From Pseudomonadota bacterium (GTDB lineage: Bacteria; Pseudomonadota; Alphaproteobacteria; Acetobacterales; Acetobacteraceae), in contig JAKBAV010000002.1 in the NCBI GenBank assembly GCA_021826225.1, positions 1 to 64,000 on the forward strand: a DNA stretch of 64,000 bases, written 5' to 3'. A program made the translations under genes and the position numbers. Shown piece after piece: positions 59,446 to 64,000 of this stretch. The number at the start of each line of letters is the position of its first letter. The stretch's first letter is position 1. The notes beneath the pieces were generated by a model, which was given only the letters and a program-made list of their open reading frames with translations, had not been told where the DNA came from and did not search any database.

Positions 59446-61125
59446 ATGAACAACAAGGCAAAACATAAAACCATTCTGGCTGGTTCGACCGCTTTCAGAA
59501 CCAGGCTTTATACCGGGCGAATCGCAACCGGGTTGGCTTGCGGTGCGCTTGGCATTTTTCTGGCCGGCATCGCGCAGCCCGCCCATGCCATGAATTTGTA
59601 CGACGGCATAGCCGCCGGCAATGGCATCGAGGTCAACCTGAACGTTACGCTCTCTTATACCGGCATCGTGCGGACCAATAATCCCTCCGCCCGTCTGGCG
59701 GGCGGGTTCAATGCGAGCGGCACGAGCATCAACGCCAACGGCAATGACGGCGATTTGAACTTCAGACATGGTCTCGTTTCGGATATGTTCGAGGTTACGC
59801 CCGTCCTCGATATCAAAGACGGCAATTTTGGCGCGCATTTCAGCGGCGATGGCTATGTGAACACATCGTATCTGGGCACGAACCAGAACAACTCGCCATC
59901 GAGCAACAATCCGACCAGCATCGCGAAGAACAACGACTTCACCAGCGCCACGCGCAATGTTGAAGGGCTGAACGCGCAGGTTCTCGATGCCTTCGTCTAC
60001 GGCACCACGCATTTCGGCGCCGATCAGGATCAGTCATTCACCTTGAAGGTGGGGCGCCAGACCCTGCTTTGGGGGCAGAGCCTGTTCCTGTCGAATAACG
60101 GCATCGCCGCCGGTATGGCGCCTTTCGATGTGATCACGGCGGATAACAACCCCAATGCCGAGACGCAGCAGATTATCCTGCCGGTTGGCCAGGTTGTTGC
60201 GACCTACGCGCCTAATAATGTTCTGACCCTGCAGGGCTACTACCAGTTTGAATGGGAGCCGGATCTGCTTGAGGGCGCGGGCAGTTTTTTCAGCTCCGGC
60301 GATATTCTGGATAAAGGCGGACAGCGCCTGCTGCTGGCGCCCAATTTCGGCATACCGCGCGCCAAGAACATTACGCCACCGATCAATAATGGCCAGTTTG
60401 GCGTGTCCGCGCAGATGATGCTGGGCAATTACGACCTTGGCCTTTATGCGCTGCGTTACGATTCGAAAGCCCCGACGGTTTATCTGGGGCCGACTTTCAA
60501 CAACTACCGCGTTGTCTACCCGCGCGATATCTGGATCGAGGGCGTTGGTCTCTCGACCACCATCCTGAACGCCAATGTCGCCGGGGAGATGTCGTTCCGG
60601 CAGCACATGAACCTGGTGACCGGGGCGAATGTCTCCGCAACCAACGATGCCAACAGCAATCCCGCCTATCCCGTGGGCGATACCTGGGCTGGTCAGGTTT
60701 CGGCGATCTATGTGAGCGCCGGTGTGCCGCTCGATCCGGGTGGCATTACGTATACGGGGGAAATCGGTTTCAACCATGTGCTGAAGGTGACCAAGCACGC
60801 TGGGGCCATTTCCCAGGGCCGGACATCGACCGCGGCGGATATGGCCATGGTCATAACGCCAAATTATTACGATGTACTACCAAACCTGGCGCTCGGCTTT
60901 CCGATCGGCTTCACGTATAATCTGTATGGGCGCTCGGCCATCGACGCGACCGAGAACCACGGCACTGGCGACGTAACGGTGGGTGTTACCGCGACCTACA
61001 AGGTGACCTGGATCGCTTCTCTCACCTATTACGATAATATCGGGGCGGCGAATCCCAATCTGGTGGGCGAACCTTCGGTGGCCGACCGCAATTATGTAAT
61101 GCTCAACCTCCAGCACGCCTTTTAA
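59446..61125 (+). CDS. DUF1302 family outer-membrane protein
   Basis: 559 residues. A long signal peptide ends at QPAHA; the mature protein is rich in beta-strands and aromatic girdle residues and ends in YVMLNLQHAF, a C-terminal Phe signal of outer-membrane barrels. The conserved DUF1302 stretch VGRQTLLWGQSLFLSNNGIA is visible. DUF1302 proteins travel with DUF1329, YCF48-like and RND genes in bacteria that use hydrophobic compounds, and are thought to help move them across the outer membrane. First gene of the right-hand operon; an AGGGACG site precedes the ATG. Confidence 0.9.
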   Translation: MNNKAKHKTILAGSTAFRTRLYTGRIATGLACGALGIFLAGIAQPAHAMNLYDGIAAGNGIEVNLNVTLSYTGIVRTNNPSARLAGGFNASGTSINANGNDGDLNFRHGLVSDMFEVTPVLDIKDGNFGAHFSGDGYVNTSYLGTNQNNSPSSNNPTSIAKNNDFTSATRNVEGLNAQVLDAFVYGTTHFGADQDQSFTLKVGRQTLLWGQSLFLSNNGIAAGMAPFDVITADNNPNAETQQIILPVGQVVATYAPNNVLTLQGYYQFEWEPDLLEGAGSFFSSGDILDKGGQRLLLAPNFGIPRAKNITPPINNGQFGVSAQMMLGNYDLGLYALRYDSKAPTVYLGPTFNNYRVVYPRDIWIEGVGLSTTILNANVAGEMSFRQHMNLVTGANVSATNDANSNPAYPVGDTWAGQVSAIYVSAGVPLDPGGITYTGEIGFNHVLKVTKHAGAISQGRTSTAADMAMVITPNYYDVLPNLALGFPIGFTYNLYGRSAIDATENHGTGDVTVGVTATYKVTWIASLTYYDNIGAANPNLVGEPSVADRNYVMLNLQHAF

Positions 61126-61146
61126 AATAACGGGATTGGAAATAAC

Positions 61147-62538
61147 ATGAAAAGACGTACTTTAGGTCTATTGGCGGGCACCAGCATGCTTGCCTACATG
61201 GCCTCTCCCAAACGCAGCCTCGCCGCCACGGCGGATGCTTCCCTGCTCCAGACGACCTTGACGCCCATGGGGTCCGAGCGCGCCGGCAATGCCGCCGGCA
61301 CCATCCCCGCCTGGACCGGCGGCATGACGGAAATTCCCGCCGGCGTTAACTGGGACCCCAAGAGCAGCCTGCCGCCGGATTTTTTTGCGGCGGATGCCAT
61401 GCTGTACAAGGTGGATGCCTCGAACATGGCGCAATACGCGCATCTGCTTACCGATGGCGTGCAGGCGCTGATGAAGAACAAGGGCTTCTACATCAATGTG
61501 TACCCCACGCACCGAACCCAGGCGATGCCGCAATGGATATACGATAATACGGCTCTCAACGTCTCGCGTACCACGCCGCAGAATGGCGACTGGCGGCTGG
61601 GCTATAACGGTGCTTACGGCGGCTACCCCTTCCCCATTCCAGACAGCGATCCGCTCGCGGCGGGCTATCAGATTTGTTACAATAATGAAGCCCGCTGGAA
61701 CGGCCCCTATCAGCGGCTCACCACGGCGGCCTATACGAATGCCAATGGCCAGCCGGTTCTGACCGAAGGGGCGCGGCTGAATTACCGTTATGGCTTCTAC
61801 CAGCCCGGCGGCAGCCCCGCGACGTATCACGGTTATTTCTACGACGTGGCATTGACCGAGTTCGCCCCCGCAACGGCGGCGGGCGATGCGGCGGTTGGCC
61901 GGCAGTCAGGCAACCCGACCGTTTATCCGGATGAAAGCTGGGAGTTGCTGAATGGCCAGGGGCGCGTGCGTAAAACGCCGAACCTGCTCTATGACACCCC
62001 GACATCCTATACCGATGGTATCATCAATTACGATGAATATTTCGGCATGAGCGGCCCGCTGGACAGGTATGATTTCAGGCTGCTGGGCAAGCGGGAAATG
62101 TTGATCCCGTATAATAACAACAAGGTTTACACCGGCAAGAGCGCCGCCTTGCACACGGCCAATTTCTTCGACCCCGAATATGTCCGCTGGGAGCTCCACC
62201 GCGTATGGGTGGTCGAGGGTACGTTGCATCCCGGCAAGCGCAACGTGCTGGCGCGGCGCGTGCTGTATTTCGATGAGGATAACTGGCAATGCGCGATCGC
62301 CGATGCGTGGGATGCCGCCAATAACATGCTGCGCGTGCATTATACGCTATGCGCGAACTTCCCGACTCTTCCGGGAACGATCTTCATGACATCAATCGCC
62401 TATAATCTGCAGACGGGGCAATATGTCTCGACTGGCGGGTCTTATGCCGATGCGCCGTATAATGAGCCCTGGTCGTTCGACCCGGTGCCGGATTCGGTCT
62501 TTCAACCGCAATCGATGGCGGCATCGGCGTCATACTGA
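61147..62538 (+). CDS. DUF1329 family periplasmic protein
   Basis: 463 residues. An N-terminal signal sequence (MKRRTLGLLAGTSMLAYMAS then PKRSLAA) directs it to the periplasm. The start of the mature part, LTPMGSERAGNAAGTIPAWTGG, is the family hallmark (here shown as LTPMGSERAGNAAGTI). The C-terminus has WVVEGTLHPGKRNVLARRVLYF and the DNWQ motif. It has a LolA/LolB-like lipid-binding shape in the family, suggesting carriage of lipids or hydrophobic substrates between membranes. It follows DUF1302 by 21 bases and a hairpin comes after it. Confidence 0.92.
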   Translation: MKRRTLGLLAGTSMLAYMASPKRSLAATADASLLQTTLTPMGSERAGNAAGTIPAWTGGMTEIPAGVNWDPKSSLPPDFFAADAMLYKVDASNMAQYAHLLTDGVQALMKNKGFYINVYPTHRTQAMPQWIYDNTALNVSRTTPQNGDWRLGYNGAYGGYPFPIPDSDPLAAGYQICYNNEARWNGPYQRLTTAAYTNANGQPVLTEGARLNYRYGFYQPGGSPATYHGYFYDVALTEFAPATAAGDAAVGRQSGNPTVYPDESWELLNGQGRVRKTPNLLYDTPTSYTDGIINYDEYFGMSGPLDRYDFRLLGKREMLIPYNNNKVYTGKSAALHTANFFDPEYVRWELHRVWVVEGTLHPGKRNVLARRVLYFDEDNWQCAIADAWDAANNMLRVHYTLCANFPTLPGTIFMTSIAYNLQTGQYVSTGGSYADAPYNEPWSFDPVPDSVFQPQSMAASASY

Positions 62539-62569
62539 CGCGGATTGCGGTTCAGCGATTAAACCAACG

Positions 62570-62596
62570 AACTCCCCGGCGCCAAGCCGGGGAGTT
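62570..62596 (+). other. Perfect 11-bp hairpin between DUF1329 and YCF48-like genes
   Basis: AACTCCCCGGC (62570-62580) pairs with 62586-62596 around a 5-base loop, followed by TTATGG. It may be a weak terminator or a processing site lowering expression of the downstream genes relative to DUF1302 and DUF1329. Confidence 0.6.
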
Positions 62597-62655
62597 TATG
62601 GCTGCCAAGAGCGGCGAGGCCGTGAGAACTGCCCTGCGGCAATAAGGATTTTTGA

Positions 62656-63741
62656 ATGCGCAGCGTGATACGATTGACTTGTCTGGTATTTCTGCTGGCA
62701 TCTGGCCATGCCTTCGCCGATACGCTGCAAGGGCCGATGAGGCTGCCAGCCACGGTGGCGCGGCAACCGGCGCGGGCACTGCTCATTACCGTGATGCATG
62801 CCGGTGCCAGACTGCTGGCGGTAGGCGGACGCGGGATGATCATCTATTCCGATGATAACGGCCAAAGCTGGCATCAGGCCGCCGTGCCGACCAGCGAAAC
62901 CATTACCGATGCCGCCTTCGCCGATGCGAAGCATGGCTGGGCGGCCGGGGCCCAGGGCGTGGTGCTCCATACCGATGATGGCGGCGCCACCTGGCAACTG
63001 CAATTGACCGGGGACCAGGTTATCCCGCTCATGAACACGGCCGCGGCGCAGTATGCCGCCGCCAACCCGGGAACAGCCGCCAGCGCGCTCGCGGTGCGCC
63101 GCGCCGGCATTTTCACGCAGGCCGGACCAAACAAGCCGTTTTTGACGATTTTGCCGCTCAGCGCGCAATCAGCAATTATATTCGGCGCTTACCGGATGAC
63201 GGTGATGACGACGGATGGTGGAAAAACCTGGGAGGATTGGAGCCTGCATGTCGGCGACCCGGTCAGCCACGGTATTTTCGATGTCGCCCGCATGGGCAAT
63301 GCCATCTACCTTACCGGGGAGTCGGGCGTGGTGCTGCGCTCCACCGATCAGGGCCAGAGCTTCACCATGCTGGCAAGCCCGGACCCGAGCACGATGTTCG
63401 GCATTCTGGCGACTCCCAAAGGAACATTGCTGACATTTGGCGTCGCCGGTGAGGTGTTCCGCTCAACCGATAACGGGGCGAGCTGGGCGCAGGCCAGTAT
63501 CAGCTCGGATGCCGATCTAACGGCGGGCGTCGTGCTCAGCTCGGGTGAAATCCTCGTGGTCAGCGAGGATGGCGGGGTGTTCGCGAGCCAGGATGATGGC
63601 CAGAATTTCAAGAGTATCGGTCTGAACGAAGGCATGGCGCTTTATGGTGTCACTCAGGCACCGAATGGCGATGTGGTGTTTGCCGGGTCCAACGGGGTGC
63701 GGGTTGTTCCTGCTTCGGCGATCACGCAGGCCAAGTCGTGA
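62656..63741 (+). CDS. YCF48-like beta-propeller protein
   Basis: 361 residues with a signal peptide (MRSVIRLTCLVFLLASGHAF). Six BNR/Asp-box-like repeats are visible: SDDNGQSW, TDDGGATW, TTDGGKTW, STDQGQSF, STDNGASW and SQDDGQNF. The layout is that of the YCF48/Hcf136 propeller, best known from photosystem II assembly; in heterotrophs it accompanies DUF1302/DUF1329/RND genes. Here it probably assembles or scaffolds the transport complex in the periplasm, which is inference. AAGGATTTTTGA precedes the ATG. Confidence 0.9.
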   Translation: MRSVIRLTCLVFLLASGHAFADTLQGPMRLPATVARQPARALLITVMHAGARLLAVGGRGMIIYSDDNGQSWHQAAVPTSETITDAAFADAKHGWAAGAQGVVLHTDDGGATWQLQLTGDQVIPLMNTAAAQYAAANPGTAASALAVRRAGIFTQAGPNKPFLTILPLSAQSAIIFGAYRMTVMTTDGGKTWEDWSLHVGDPVSHGIFDVARMGNAIYLTGESGVVLRSTDQGQSFTMLASPDPSTMFGILATPKGTLLTFGVAGEVFRSTDNGASWAQASISSDADLTAGVVLSSGEILVVSEDGGVFASQDDGQNFKSIGLNEGMALYGVTQAPNGDVVFAGSNGVRVVPASAITQAKS

Positions 63742-63859
63742 ACCGCGGCCTGCCCAAAGCATTGCGGATTTTTATTTAACTATCAAAATAATCGTGCGAC
63801 GATGACGGCCCGGTTGATCGATTATTGCGGCATGACGGGTGCGTGAAACGAAGGAACGT

Positions 63860-64000
63860 ATGGCATTGGATAATAATCATCAAGACATGACCGTCCATGC
63901 TGATATCGATGATTTTGATAAAGGCAGCGGGTCTTTTTTCGAGCGGATGCTGTTCAACAATAGAGCCGTATTTCTGCTGATCTGCCTGGCGATCACGGTA
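63860..64000 (+). CDS. RND/MMPL-family exporter, 5' part only
   Basis: Forty-seven residues before the window ends: MALDNNHQDMTVHADIDDFD, then GSGSFFERMLFNNRAVFLLI and the start of a first membrane helix. The FFERMLFNNRAVFLL pattern and the position after DUF1302, DUF1329 and the YCF48-like gene match the large RND/MMPL-type exporter that closes this kind of gene set. AAGGA lies just upstream of the ATG. The rest of the gene must be read from the next sequence. Confidence 0.75.
   Translation, partial: MALDNNHQDMTVHADIDDFDKGSGSFFERMLFNNRAVFLLICLAITV

Overview
The window looks like chromosomal DNA of a GC-rich alphaproteobacterium. Acetobacteraceae (an Acidocella/Acidiphilium-like acidophile) is my best guess. 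The basis is the F1 operon order atpH-A-G-D-C, the neighbourhood of xerC, a transaldolase-like gene and priA, a short alpha-type PriA, a phasin and a large Orn/Lys/Arg decarboxylase. The family-level assignment is inference, not proof.

Region 1 (1-9,100, all on the minus strand): the F1 ATP synthase operon (atpC is cut by the window edge). Upstream of it lie a DUF2889 gene, a membrane-anchored ATP-grasp ligase overlapping a DedA gene, and a D-Ala-D-Ala carboxypeptidase with a SPOR-like tail. A 143-bp near-perfect hairpin starts at the stop codon of the carboxypeptidase gene. Region 2 (9,100-23,710): a phasin with a good promoter and an adjacent palindrome, clpS-clpA, a TauE/SafE permease, xerC-fsa facing away from priA, a 190-bp inverted repeat, an NCS1 permease, a small membrane protein, an MFS exporter, asd, lepA and tRNA-Ser(GGA). 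A terminator-like hairpin family with GGCCAGGG/CCCTGGCC arms recurs after clpA, priA and asd.

Region 3 (23,800-40,450): selO overlapping a TetR gene; an AcrB/AcrA-type RND pump divergent from another TetR gene, with two kinds of palindromic operator candidate between them; the PLP decarboxylase (plausible acid resistance); a very unusual 873-residue protein joining a membrane anchor, a degenerate ABC ATPase and a dual-specificity phosphatase; and a FUSC-DUF1656-HlyD-DoxX efflux operon.

Region 4 (40,440-64,000): a dense catabolic island. Leftward genes are a DapB-fold reductase, an SDR, katG, a TetR regulator and a crotonase. Rightward genes are TetR, P450, ABM monooxygenase, amidohydrolase, VOC protein, an unknown small protein, Rieske oxygenase, PhyH dioxygenase, SDR, a second P450 and a CMD-family protein. 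An acyl-CoA synthetase (minus) is followed by a second amidohydrolase. Then come DUF1302, DUF1329, a YCF48-like repeat protein and the start of an RND/MMPL exporter. Four oxygenase-type enzymes, CoA activation, crotonase and amidohydrolases together with an outer-membrane/exporter set suggest uptake or export and oxidative breakdown of a hydrophobic, probably cyclic compound (terpenoid- or steroid-like). The substrate cannot be read from the sequence. This island and the ABC-phosphatase fusion are the most interesting parts of the window.
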